Source: Streptomyces sp. 15-116A
Lineage (GTDB): Bacteria > Actinomycetota > Actinomycetes > Streptomycetales > Streptomycetaceae
Direction: 5' to 3'
Length of the DNA: 45,587 nt
NCBI RefSeq assembly: GCF_025290915.1
Contig: NZ_JAOCQE010000022.1
Location: forward strand, 1 to 45,587
Shown: piece after piece, positions 8,857 through 16,121 of the stretch
How positions within the stretch are numbered: position 1 is the first letter of the stretch
Layout of the letters: every line of letters starts with the position of its first letter
Notes under the pieces: model-generated
What the model was told of the DNA's origin: nothing
Database searches by the model: none
Seen by the model: the letters and a program-made list of their open reading frames with translations, nothing else
Program-made: the position numbers and the translations under genes

Positions 8857-10016
8857 TTCGTGCCCCTCGGCTTGCGCTGTTCCCAGCCCTCGGCCCACAG
8901 GTCGAAACGGGCCTGCTGCTGCGGGAACTCGGCGGCGGCGTCCACGTCCAGCTCCACGCCGAGGCCGGGGGCGTCGGAGAGGTGGAAGCAGCCGTCCTCC
9001 GGGTTCACCTGCGGGGCGCCCTTGACGACCTTCTTGATCTCCGCGTCCGCGAAGTCGTTGAAGTGCTCCAGGATCTTGAAGTTCGGGCTGGTGAAGCCGA
9101 CCTGGAGGGAGGCGGCGGTGAGGACCGAGCCGCCTACGTTGTGCGGCGCGACCAGCATGTAGTGGGTCTCGGCGGTCGCGGCGAGCTTGCGGGTCTCCCA
9201 GATGCCGCCGATGTGACCGACGTCCGGCTGGATGATGTCGACGGCCTGGTTCTCGAACAGCTCGCGGAACTCGATGCGGTCGTGGATGCGTTCACCGGTG
9301 GCGATCGGCATGTCGACCTTCGCGGCGACCTTTTCGAGGGCCTTGAGGTTCTCCGGCGGGACCGGCTCCTCGAGCCAGGCCGGGTTGAAGGGGGCGAGCT
9401 CGCGGGCGAGGCGGACGGCCGTGGCGGGGGAGAAGCGGCCGTGCATCTCCAGCATCAGCTCCGCCTCGGGGCCGATGGCGTCGCGGACCGCCTCGATGAG
9501 GGAGACGGCGTACAGGGTCTGCTGGTGGTCGAGTTCGAAGTGGCCCGTGCCGAAGGGGTCGATCTTCAGGGCGCGGTAGCCGCGCTCCATCACCTGCTGG
9601 GCGGCCTTGTGATACGCCTCCGGGGTGCGCTCGGTGGTGTACCAACCGTTCGCGTACGCCTTGACCTTGTCGGTCACCCTGCCGCCGAGGAGCTGCCACA
9701 CGGGGACGCCGAGCGCCTTGCCCTTGATGTCCCAGCAGGCCATCTCGACGACCGCGACACCGGACATCACGATCTCGCCGGCGCGGCCGTAGTCGCCGTA
9801 CTTCATGCGCTTGACGAGGTCCTCGACGGCGAAGGGGTCGGAGCCGAGAATGTGGTTGACCTCGGCTTCCTTGAGGTAACCGAGGAGGGCGTCGGTGTGG
9901 CCGAGCATCCGGGTCTCGCCGACACCGGTGAGGCCCTCGTCGGTGTGCACCTGGACGTAGGTCAGGTTGCGCCAGGGCGTTCCGACCACGTGGGTGCTGA
10001 TTCCGGTGATGCGCAC
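8853..10016 (-). CDS. sugar-acid dehydratase, mandelate racemase/muconate lactonizing enzyme family (galactonate-dehydratase-like)
   Basis: Enolase-superfamily enzyme predicted to abstract the proton alpha to a carboxylate and remove water from an aldonic acid, giving a 2-keto-3-deoxy acid. From the GTG start (MRITGISTHVVGTPWR; AAAGGGG 9 nt upstream) it has 387 residues. Visible active-site landmarks: RALKIDPFG (Lys region), LMLEMHGRF and WLEEPVP (metal-binding acidic residues), GERIHDR (third metal-binding Glu), PDVGHIGG (catalytic His). The His in VAPHNVGG and His in EMHGRF match DgoD-type dehydratases; galactonate or mannonate are both possible, so no symbol is given. It is the first gene of the operon, behind a clear promoter and palindrome. 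Confidence 0.88.
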   Translation of the reverse strand: MRITGISTHVVGTPWRNLTYVQVHTDEGLTGVGETRMLGHTDALLGYLKEAEVNHILGSDPFAVEDLVKRMKYGDYGRAGEIVMSGVAVVEMACWDIKGKALGVPVWQLLGGRVTDKVKAYANGWYTTERTPEAYHKAAQQVMERGYRALKIDPFGTGHFELDHQQTLYAVSLIEAVRDAIGPEAELMLEMHGRFSPATAVRLARELAPFNPAWLEEPVPPENLKALEKVAAKVDMPIATGERIHDRIEFRELFENQAVDIIQPDVGHIGGIWETRKLAATAETHYMLVAPHNVGGSVLTAASLQVGFTSPNFKILEHFNDFADAEIKKVVKGAPQVNPEDGCFHLSDAPGLGVELDVDAAAEFPQQQARFDLWAEGWEQRKPRGTK

Positions 10017-10043
10017 GGTTGTTTGCCCCTTTGGGTGTTCGAT

Positions 10044-10102
10044 ATTTCGGCACACGTTCGAAATGCTGGCGTGACAGTAAGTCGGGGTGGTGGGGGTGTC
10101 AA
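10044..10102 (-). promoter_or_regulatory. sigma-70-type promoter with palindromic operator for the sugar-acid operon
   Basis: On the minus strand TTGACA (10102-10097), 17-bp spacer, TACTGT (10079-10074); the start of transcription would fall near 10067, leaving a ~50-nt leader. Directly downstream ATTTCG-N9-CGAAAT (10044-10064) is a perfect inverted repeat placed where a repressor would block transcription. GTTCGA also occurs twice, 19 nt apart (10037 and 10056). No regulator gene adjoins it in the window. Confidence 0.65.
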
Positions 10103-10190
10103 TGGGTCACGCGCAGAACGGTCGTCCCTACGAAACTTTCACAGCAGGGGCTAGGTGGGGGACGTGAGCGGAATCTAATCTTCCCGCGTC

Positions 10191-10901
10191 ATGGACTACT
10201 GCCAGCCGTGCCGACGGCATCTGAATGGCGCGCTTGCCTGTCCGGGGTGTGGTGCGCCGGCGCCGGTTTCGGTTTATCCGACGGGGCCGGGGTATGAGCC
10301 GGTGCCGGATTTTGGGCGTGAGCCTGTTGTTGAGCCTGTGGCTGATGTTGAGCCGGAGCCGGAGTTGGAGCCTGAGCCCCGTGAGGGGGAGGGGCGGGCG
10401 TTCAGTCGGCGGGACCGGAAGGCGGCGGCGCATCGGCGTCGTCGTCGGCGGACAGCGATGGTGGCCGCGGGGTTTGTGCTGGCTGCCGGTGGGTTGAGTC
10501 TGGCGGAGCTGGGGATCGACGCGCCGGGGTCGTCGCCGGAGCCGGCGGCGGCGGGGGCGGACGAGACGGCGGACGGTGGAGCGGCGGAGGTGGACTCGGA
10601 GGAGTCGCCTTCGGCGGCGCGGGCGGGTGGACGCGCGGCGGAGGCGACGTCGGCTTCGCCTTCGGTGTCGGCGTCGGAGTCCGCGGAGGATGAGGAGTCG
10701 AAGAAGCCGGAGAAGGAAGCGCTGTCGGCTTCGCCGACGGTGGCGCCGGAACCGGTCCCGACGACGACGGCGCCGGCTCAGCCGCAGCCGACGGAGGCTC
10801 CGCCGGAGGCCGCACCGGAGCCGGACCCCACGACGAAGAAGCCGGACCCGAAACCGACCCCGACGGAGACGTGCGACCGCTTCCTGTGGTGGTGCACGTA
10901 G
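10191..10901 (+). CDS. SCO2400-family zinc-ribbon, single-pass membrane protein
   Basis: A 236-residue protein in four parts: an N-terminal zinc-ribbon-like segment with two CxxC pairs (YCQPCRRHLNGALACPGCGAP, residues about 3-23); a Pro/Glu-rich linker; an Arg-rich stretch followed by one membrane segment near 88-103 (AMVAAGFVLAAGGLSLAEL); and a long Ala/Pro/Glu/Ser-rich outer region ending in CDRFLWWCT. Two cysteines and two tryptophans at the very C-terminus look like a small disulfide-closed tip. Family resemblance is to the Streptomyces SCO2400 group; function unknown. No strong ribosome binding site is seen. TCTAAT 11 nt before the ATG could be a -10 box giving a very short leader. Confidence 0.75.
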   Translation: MDYCQPCRRHLNGALACPGCGAPAPVSVYPTGPGYEPVPDFGREPVVEPVADVEPEPELEPEPREGEGRAFSRRDRKAAAHRRRRRRTAMVAAGFVLAAGGLSLAELGIDAPGSSPEPAAAGADETADGGAAEVDSEESPSAARAGGRAAEATSASPSVSASESAEDEESKKPEKEALSASPTVAPEPVPTTTAPAQPQPTEAPPEAAPEPDPTTKKPDPKPTPTETCDRFLWWCT

Positions 10902-10907
10902 CCGCGG

Positions 10908-10957
10908 GTGCGGGTCCGGTGGGTGGATGCCTGCGGCGCCAGTGCGGGTCCGGTGGG
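10908..10957. repeat. 16-bp direct repeat after the SCO2400-family gene
   Basis: GTGCGGGTCCGGTGGG occurs exactly twice, at 10908-10923 and 10942-10957, 34 bp apart. It starts a 473-bp gene-free stretch (10902-11374) that also holds the inverted repeat at 10998-11095 and the palindromic element at 11202-11286. Confidence 0.7.
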
Positions 10958-10997
10958 GGCTTGTGTAGCGCCTACGGTGGGTGGGTGAGTCGGGGCC

Positions 10998-11095
10998 GGG
11001 GCGGTGGTGTCCGTCCTCGGTCTGGCGCGAAGTAGGTAACTCAACGGAGTACGGGCGCGGACGCGCCAGCCGCTGCGGGCAGACACCACCGCCCC
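10998..11095. repeat. 14-bp perfect inverted repeat
   Basis: GGGGCGGTGGTGTC (10998-11011) pairs with GACACCACCGCCCC (11082-11095) across a 70-nt loop. The segment around it contains no convincing coding frame. It may be part of a repeated Streptomyces intergenic element. Confidence 0.6.
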
Positions 11096-11201
11096 GTCCC
11101 CTCCCCGCCGTGGGCGTCTGCGGCCCGCCCACGGTGCGCTGCGCTTGCACGCCGTACGCGTCTGCGGGCAGTCGACGTCGCTCATCCCGCGGGCAGTCGT
11201 G

Positions 11202-11286
11202 CCTCCCCCAGTGCCTTAAGGGCCTGGGAGGTGCCCCCAGGGCGATGGGGGTCCCCCCGCGCGAGCGAAGCCGAGAGTGGGGGAGG
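11202..11286. repeat. palindromic intergenic element with nested hairpins
   Basis: CCTCCCCCA (11202-11210) pairs with TGGGGGAGG (11278-11286); inside it CCCCCA-GGGCGA-TGGGGG forms a second hairpin. The string CGAGCGAAGCCGAGAG near its right end is a sequence I recognise as frequent between Streptomyces genes. It lies after the SCO2400-family gene and the convergent marR gene. Confidence 0.65.
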
Positions 11287-11374
11287 GTGGGCGCGGACGG
11301 CGCCCCGTTAGCGCCGGGCTGCGCGACCTGGGCCGGCCCGCACCAGCACCGGGGCGCCATGCGACCGGCGTTCA

Positions 11375-11806
11375 CTACGACCCGGCCAGCATCCTCCGCA
11401 GCGCATCCCGCAGAGCAACCCGCTCTGCCTCCGACAACCCCGCCAACGGCTCCCGAGCGAACCGCAGTGACTCCTGCAGACTCCGCGCCACCCTCCGCCC
11501 CTCCTCCGTCGCCACCGCCACCTTCACCCGGCGGTCCGAAGGATCCGGCCGGCGTTCCACCAGACCCCGCGCCTCCAGGCGGTCCACGATCCCGGTGACA
11601 TTCGACGGCTCACACTTCAGCCGCTGCGCCAGCCTCCGCATCGGCAGCGGCTCCAGCGACAGCAGGCTCAGCAACCTCGCCTGCGCCCCCGTCAGCGCAT
11701 GTCCCGCCGCCGCCGACTCGTACTCCTCGTGGTAGCGGGCCACGACCGAGCCGATGAGGTCGACGACCTCCAGGGTGAGGGGATCGGGGATGCGTGATGT
11801 GGGCAT
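11375..11806 (-). CDS. MarR-family transcriptional regulator
   Basis: Winged-helix DNA-binding regulator of about 143 residues from the ATG (MPTSRIPDPL); a GTG 18 nt upstream is an alternative start. The order is an N-terminal dimerisation helix, TGAQARLLSLLSL, recognition region RLAQRLKCEPSNVTGIVDRLEARGLVER, wing PSDRRVKVAVATEEG, then a C-terminal helix pair. Its only Cys lies at the start of the recognition helix. It is divergent from an NADPH-dependent oxidoreductase, the usual arrangement for a local repressor of a stress- or xenobiotic-induced enzyme. It lacks the N-terminal Cys typical of OhrR, so control of the nearby ohr is not supported by sequence. Confidence 0.85.
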   Translation of the reverse strand: MPTSRIPDPLTLEVVDLIGSVVARYHEEYESAAAGHALTGAQARLLSLLSLEPLPMRRLAQRLKCEPSNVTGIVDRLEARGLVERRPDPSDRRVKVAVATEEGRRVARSLQESLRFAREPLAGLSEAERVALRDALRRMLAGS

Positions 11807-11825
11807 GCTCTCCAGCGTACCCACT

Positions 11826-11878
11826 TACTTGACAGCATGAAATATTCAGGCGCATCGTTGTTTCAGGTAATGAAGTAT
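11826..11878. promoter_or_regulatory. candidate MarR operator pair in the divergent promoter region
   Basis: TACTTGACAGCATGAAATA (11826-11844) and the reverse complement of 11860-11878 (TACTTCATTACCTGAAACA) agree at 13 of 19 positions, forming a large imperfect inverted repeat in the gap between marR and the oxidoreductase. The region is markedly A/T-richer than its surroundings, as expected of a promoter/operator. Confidence 0.45.
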
Positions 11879-11909
11879 CTGCGTGATCCGCTAGAGGAAG
11901 GCACCCCCC

Positions 11910-12932
11910 ATGTCCGACAGCCCCGTACTCCCCGCCCGCGGCCGCGAATGGCACCTGCTGAGCCGGCCCGTCGGCTGGCCGAAGCCCGAGGACTTCGCGC
12001 TGGTCGAGGCGGAGATCCCCGCGCCCGGTGAGGGGCAGGTGCTGGTGCGGAACGCGTTCCTCTCGGTCGACCCGTACATGCGCGGGCGCATGAGCGCCGC
12101 CAAGTCCTACATCGCCCCCTTCGAGCTCGGCAAGGTCATGCAGGGTGGTGCGGTCGGCGAGGTCATCGCGTCCAACGCGGAGGGGATCGCCGTCGGCGAC
12201 CACGTGCTGCACTTCTTCGGCTGGCGCGAGTACGCCGTCGTCGCCGCGAAGAACGCCGTCAAGGTGGACCCCGAGGTCGCGCCGCTGTCGGCGTACCTCG
12301 GTGTGCTCGGGATGACCGGGCTCACGGCGTATGCGGGGCTGCTGCGCACCGCCTCCTTCAAGGAGGGGGACTCGGTGTTCGTGTCCGGTGCGGCGGGGGC
12401 CGTGGGCAGTCAGGTGGGGCAGATCGCCAAGCTCAAGGGGGCTTCCCGGGTCATCGGGTCGGCCGGGTCCGACGAGAAGGTGAAGCTGCTGGTGGAGGAG
12501 TACGGGTTCGACGCCGCGTTCAACTACAAGAACGGACCGGTGAGCGAGCAGCTGCGGGCTGCCGCGCCGGACGGTGTCGATGTGTACTTCGACAATGTGG
12601 GCGGCGATCATCTGGAGGCCGCCATCGGCGCCCTCAACGAGGGTGGGCGGATCGCCGTGTGCGGGATGATCTCCGTCTACAACAACACCGAGCCGGCGCC
12701 GGGACCGCGCAACCTCGCCCGGCTCATTCAGACGCGCGGCCGGATCGAGGGCTTCCTCGTCGGGGATCACTACGACCTTCAGCCGCGGTTCGTGGAGGAG
12801 GTCGGCGGCTGGGTGCGGTCCGGGGAGCTGAAGTACCGGGAGACCGTGGTCGAGGGGATCGAGAACAACCTCGAGGCGTTCCTCGGTGTGCTGCGCGGTG
12901 ACAACACCGGGAAGATGATCGTCAAGCTCTGA
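11910..12932 (+). CDS. NADP-dependent oxidoreductase of the MDR superfamily (CurA / PTGR-like)
   Basis: Predicted NADPH-dependent reductase of alpha,beta-unsaturated ketones or similar electrophiles; cytosolic, 340 residues. It lacks the zinc ligands of alcohol dehydrogenases. Landmarks: SVDPYMRGRM near the N-terminus, LGMTGLTAYAGLL, nucleotide-binding VFVSGAAGAVGSQVGQIAKL (about 149-168), DVYFDNVGG and CGMISVYNN, all typical of leukotriene B4 dehydrogenase / curcumin reductase-like enzymes. ATG with GAGGAAGG 8 nt upstream. Divergent from marR with a shared AT-rich operator region, so probably induced by a MarR ligand. Confidence 0.88.
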   Translation: MSDSPVLPARGREWHLLSRPVGWPKPEDFALVEAEIPAPGEGQVLVRNAFLSVDPYMRGRMSAAKSYIAPFELGKVMQGGAVGEVIASNAEGIAVGDHVLHFFGWREYAVVAAKNAVKVDPEVAPLSAYLGVLGMTGLTAYAGLLRTASFKEGDSVFVSGAAGAVGSQVGQIAKLKGASRVIGSAGSDEKVKLLVEEYGFDAAFNYKNGPVSEQLRAAAPDGVDVYFDNVGGDHLEAAIGALNEGGRIAVCGMISVYNNTEPAPGPRNLARLIQTRGRIEGFLVGDHYDLQPRFVEEVGGWVRSGELKYRETVVEGIENNLEAFLGVLRGDNTGKMIVKL

Positions 12933-13026
12933 CTGCTTCCCGGGGTTTTCGGTATGCGGTAAGTTCTTTCCGGAATCGTCGTGATCGTGGGCGCGAGTCA
13001 CGGCGCACCTAGGAGGAACGCACCGT

Positions 13027-13446
13027 ATGCCCATTACGCAGTCCGACGTCCTGTACACCGCCGTCGCCACCGCCGAGAACGGCCGGGACGGGCGGGTCGC
13101 CACCGATGACGGCAAGCTCGACGTGATCGTGAACCCGCCCAAGGAGATGGGCGGCAGCGGCACCGGCACCAACCCGGAGCAGTTGTTCGCCGCCGGATAC
13201 AGCGCCTGCTTCCAGGGCGCCCTCGGCGTCGTCGCCCGCCAGGAGGGCGCCGACATCTCCGGCTCGACCGTCACCGCCAAGGTCGGCATCGGCAAGAACG
13301 ACGACGGGTTCGGGATCATCGTCGAGATCGAGGCCAATATTCCGGGCGTGGACGCCGAGGTCGCTCGCGCGCTCGTCGAGAAGGCGCACCAGGTGTGCCC
13401 GTACTCCAAGGCCACGCGCGGCAACATCAGCGTCACGCTGGTCTGA
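13027..13446 (+). CDS. ohr: organic hydroperoxide resistance protein (Ohr)
   Basis: Thiol-dependent reductase of organic hydroperoxides, cytosolic, 139 residues, normal length. The two catalytic cysteines are seen: GYSACFQGAL (Cys about 61) and HQVCPYSKATRGN (Cys about 124). GRDGRV supplies the conserved Arg and NPEQLFAAGY the Glu of the active site. AGGAGG lies 10 nt before the ATG. About 95 bp separate it from the upstream oxidoreductase on the same strand, enough for its own promoter. A strong bidirectional hairpin follows the stop. No OhrR with a sensor Cys is present beside it. Confidence 0.95.
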   Translation: MPITQSDVLYTAVATAENGRDGRVATDDGKLDVIVNPPKEMGGSGTGTNPEQLFAAGYSACFQGALGVVARQEGADISGSTVTAKVGIGKNDDGFGIIVEIEANIPGVDAEVARALVEKAHQVCPYSKATRGNISVTLV

Positions 13447-13461
13447 GCGTGCGGTCAGGTG

Positions 13462-13498
13462 TGAGGGCCGCTCTCCGGGTATCGGAGGGCGGCCCTCA
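13462..13498. terminator. bidirectional hairpin between ohr and the convergent hydrolase gene
   Basis: TGAGGGCCGC (13462-13471) pairs with GCGGCCCTCA (13489-13498), and an inner CTCCG/CGGAG stem closes a GGTAT loop: 15 base pairs in all with one opposed mismatch. It overlaps the stop codon of the minus-strand gene. Confidence 0.8.
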
Positions 13499-14647
13499 TG
13501 TGTGCGCGACGGCCGCCCGGTGGATCGCCTGTGCCAGGCGGTCGTTCTCCGGGGCCGCGCCGGCCGGGTACGCGCAGCGGCGCCTGGTGTAGCCGTAGGC
13601 CAGGCCGCTGCGGGGGTCCGCGAAGGCCTGGGACCCCGCGGTGCCGCTGTGGCCGAAGGAGCCGGCGCCCAGGAACGGGTGCCAGGTCTCGGCGGTGGCC
13701 TGGAAGCCCAGGGCGTACGTCCGGTGCGTGCCGGCCACCAGGTCGTGGCCGGTCGCGTGCAGCTGGCCCAGCTCCGCGATCGTGTCCGGTTTCAGCAGCG
13801 GCTCCCGTTCCTCGGACGCGCTGATCGCCGCCGCGTACAGCCCCGCGAGCCCGCGCGCCGAGGCGACGCCGCCCACCGACGCCGGGCCGCGCGTGCGGAT
13901 CAGCGGGTCGTTCGGGAGGGTTGCCAGGTCGGTGGGCAGGGGCGCGTTGCGGTTGTAGGCGATCGAGTTCAGGGTGTGGGGACCCCTCGGGCTCGCGTCG
14001 AGTTCGATCTGCTGGGTGGGCGTCGGGTCCAGGGGGCGGGTCGGGCGGAAGCGGGGCTCGTGGGCCGCGGGCAGGCCCAGGTGGAGGTCCAGGGCGTACG
14101 GGGTTCGTATGCGGTCCTCGTAGACCTGCTGGAGTGTGTGGCCCGTGGCGCGGCGCACGACCTCGCCGGCCAGCGCGCCGATGACCAGGGCGTGGTAGCC
14201 GAAGGCCGTGCCGGGGCGCCAGAACGGGCGCTGGTCGGCCAGGCGTTCGGCGAGGGCGCGGTCGTCGGCCAGCTCGGCGAGCGTGAAGCCGGTGTCCGTG
14301 CCGACCACGCCCGCACGGTGGGTGAGCAGGTCCCGCAGCGTGAGCATGCCCTTGCCCTCGGCGGCGAACTCCGGCCAGTAGTACGTCACCTTGCGGTCCA
14401 GCTCCAGCGTGCCGTCCTGGACGAGCACGGCGACCACCAGGAAGGCGGCCCCCTTGGTGGAGCCGTGGACGCCGTAGAGGGTGTCGGGCCCGCTCCCGGC
14501 CGACCACAGGTCGACCACTCTCCTGCCGTGCAGGTAGGCGCACAACTGGCCCTCGTAGTCCGGGCGTTCGGCCGCCACGACCGCCGCGAACTCCTCCCGT
14601 ACCCCTTCGAAGCCGCCGGCCACGGTGCCATGGATCTCCTGCGTCAT
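13496..14647 (-). CDS. serine hydrolase / class C beta-lactamase-fold esterase, nucleophile motif altered
   Basis: A 383-residue cytosolic protein of the EstB/LovD-like branch. ATG with AGGAGG 6 nt upstream. The Tyr motif appears as FGYHALVIGALAGEVVRRATG, as usual in this branch. The SxxK site, which in relatives reads F-S-x-T-K-G, reads VHGSTKG here: the codon aligned with the nucleophilic Ser is GGC (Gly), with the next residue Ser. The Lys is retained. Either the nucleophile has shifted by one residue or activity is lost. GSFGHSGTAGSQAFADP provides the third conserved region. Substrate unknown; neighbours give no hint. Confidence 0.82.
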   Translation of the reverse strand: MTQEIHGTVAGGFEGVREEFAAVVAAERPDYEGQLCAYLHGRRVVDLWSAGSGPDTLYGVHGSTKGAAFLVVAVLVQDGTLELDRKVTYYWPEFAAEGKGMLTLRDLLTHRAGVVGTDTGFTLAELADDRALAERLADQRPFWRPGTAFGYHALVIGALAGEVVRRATGHTLQQVYEDRIRTPYALDLHLGLPAAHEPRFRPTRPLDPTPTQQIELDASPRGPHTLNSIAYNRNAPLPTDLATLPNDPLIRTRGPASVGGVASARGLAGLYAAAISASEEREPLLKPDTIAELGQLHATGHDLVAGTHRTYALGFQATAETWHPFLGAGSFGHSGTAGSQAFADPRSGLAYGYTRRRCAYPAGAAPENDRLAQAIHRAAVAHT

Positions 14648-14718
14648 CCGCTACCTCCTGGGCTCTGTACACAGCGGTACGGAGGCGAGAGGCCGTTCGA
14701 CTCACATATGGTTTGTCC

Positions 14719-15510
14719 ATGCGCGATCTTGGGGTGGGTTTCGGGTATCTGCTCAGGGGCCAGCGGTGGGTGGCCCGGCACGGGAAGCAGTTCGGGTTCG
14801 GGCTGCTGCCCGGGCTGATCACCCTGGTGTTGTACGCGGCGGCGCTGGTCGGGCTGGCGCTGTGGGGCGAGGACTTCGTCGCCTGGGCGACGCCGTTCGC
14901 CGACGACTGGTCCAGCCCGTGGCTGGGGCTGTTCCGCGGTTTCCTCACCGCCGTGCTGTTCGCCCTGGGCCTGCTGCTGTCCGTGCTCACCTTCACCGCG
15001 GTGACGCTGCTCATCGGGCAGCCCTTCTACGAGAACCTGTCGGAGAAGGTCGACGAGGACGTGTCGCCCGACGGGCATGCCCCGGAGTCGGGGCTGCCGC
15101 TGTGGCGGGAGCTGTGGATCTCCGGGCGGGACAGCCTGCGGATCGTCCTGCGGGCGCTGCTCTGGGGGATGCTGCTCTTCGCGCTGGGCTTCATCCCTGT
15201 GGCGGGGCAGACGGTCGTGCCCGTGATCGGCTTCTTCGTCACCGGCTTCTTCCTCACCGAGGAGCTCACCTCCGTCGCCCTGCAGCGGCGGGGCGTCGAG
15301 CTGCGGGACCGGCTCGCTCTGCTGCGGGGCCGCAAGACGCTGGTGTGGGGCTTCGGTACGCCGCTGGCGCTGGCCTTTCTCGTTCCGCTCGTCGCCGTCT
15401 TCCTGATGCCGGGGGCGGTCGCCGGGGCCACGCTGATGGCGCGCGACCTGCTCGGTGAGGAGATCGCCGAGGACGCCGAGGAGGCGGAGGAGGAGGGGGT
15501 CGCCCCGTGA
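14719..15510 (+). CDS. EI24 domain-containing membrane protein
   Basis: Integral membrane protein of 263 residues with the EI24/CysZ-like layout: MRDLGVGFGYLLRGQRW leader helix, several long hydrophobic segments (FGFGLLPGLITLVLYAAAL; a second at 70-100; LLWGMLLFALGFIPVAGQ; a last near 215-240), and the conserved LIGQPFYENLSEKVD. Relatives include CysZ sulfate transporters, but most actinobacterial members have no known substrate. The ATG is preferred over an in-frame TTG 6 nt upstream; no good ribosome binding site is seen for either. The stop overlaps the lysE-type start by 4 bp (GTGA), suggesting an operon. Confidence 0.82.
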   Translation: MRDLGVGFGYLLRGQRWVARHGKQFGFGLLPGLITLVLYAAALVGLALWGEDFVAWATPFADDWSSPWLGLFRGFLTAVLFALGLLLSVLTFTAVTLLIGQPFYENLSEKVDEDVSPDGHAPESGLPLWRELWISGRDSLRIVLRALLWGMLLFALGFIPVAGQTVVPVIGFFVTGFFLTEELTSVALQRRGVELRDRLALLRGRKTLVWGFGTPLALAFLVPLVAVFLMPGAVAGATLMARDLLGEEIAEDAEEAEEEGVAP

Positions 15511-16121
15511 CCGAGGTGCTCGCCGTCGCCGTCATCACCGTCCTGGCCGTCATCGCGCCCGGCGCCGACTTCGCCATGGTGGTGCGCAACAGCTACCTCT
15601 ACGGCCGGCGGACGGGGCTGCTCGGCGCGGTCGGTGTCGCCGCCGGTGTCCTCGTGCACGTCACGTACACGATGCTCGGCGTCGGACTGCTGATCGCCTC
15701 GTCGACCTTCCTGTTCACGGTCATCAAGCTGGTCGGCGCGGCCTACCTGGTGTACATCGGCGTCCGCACCTTCCGGACCCGGGGTGAGGTCACCGTCGAT
15801 CTGGAGGACAGGGGCGGGCTGACACCGTTCGCCGCGCTGCGCACCGGGTTTCTGACCAACGTGCTCAATCCGAAGACGACCCTGTTCGTCGTCTCCACGT
15901 TCGCGCAGGTCGTCAGCCCGGGCACGCCGGTCGTCCAGCAGGTGGGCTACGGGCTGTTCATGGCGCTGGCCCACCTGCTGTGGTTCGGTGTCGTCGCGGT
16001 GTTCTTCTCGCACGACCGCATGCGCACCCTGATGCTGCGCGGCCAGAAGGTCCTCAACAAGGTCATCGGATCCGCCCTGGCCAGCCTGGGCATCAGCCTC
16101 GCGTTCGCTCCGTCGCACTAG
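15507..16121 (+). CDS. LysE/RhtB family amino-acid exporter
   Basis: Six-helix membrane exporter of 204 residues. The N-terminus VITVLAVIAPGADFAMVVRNS carries the conserved P-G-x-D motif of this family; GVAAGVLVHVTYTMLG and NPKTTLFVVSTFAQVV are further family segments. It probably expels an amino acid or small metabolite; substrate not readable. Starts inside the stop of the EI24 gene (GTGA). Its 3' end overlaps the convergent C15-peptidase gene by 29 bp. Confidence 0.9.
   Translation: MTEVLAVAVITVLAVIAPGADFAMVVRNSYLYGRRTGLLGAVGVAAGVLVHVTYTMLGVGLLIASSTFLFTVIKLVGAAYLVYIGVRTFRTRGEVTVDLEDRGGLTPFAALRTGFLTNVLNPKTTLFVVSTFAQVVSPGTPVVQQVGYGLFMALAHLLWFGVVAVFFSHDRMRTLMLRGQKVLNKVIGSALASLGISLAFAPSH

Noticed and set aside
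6994..9162. Plus-strand 722-codon open frame
   Set aside because: It runs antisense to the U32-like and dehydrogenase genes and through their intergenic tandem repeat; no recognisable domain.
11375..11806. MarR gene as OhrR, regulator of ohr
   Set aside because: It lacks the N-terminal sensor cysteine of OhrR and is divergent from another gene, over 1 kb from ohr.
11610..13436. Minus-strand 608-codon open frame
   Set aside because: It is antisense to the oxidoreductase and ohr, both with intact motifs and ribosome binding sites.
13455..15014. Minus-strand 519-codon frame overlapping the serine hydrolase and EI24 genes
   Set aside because: Wrong frame relative to the hydrolase, with Pro/Arg/Gly-rich translation.
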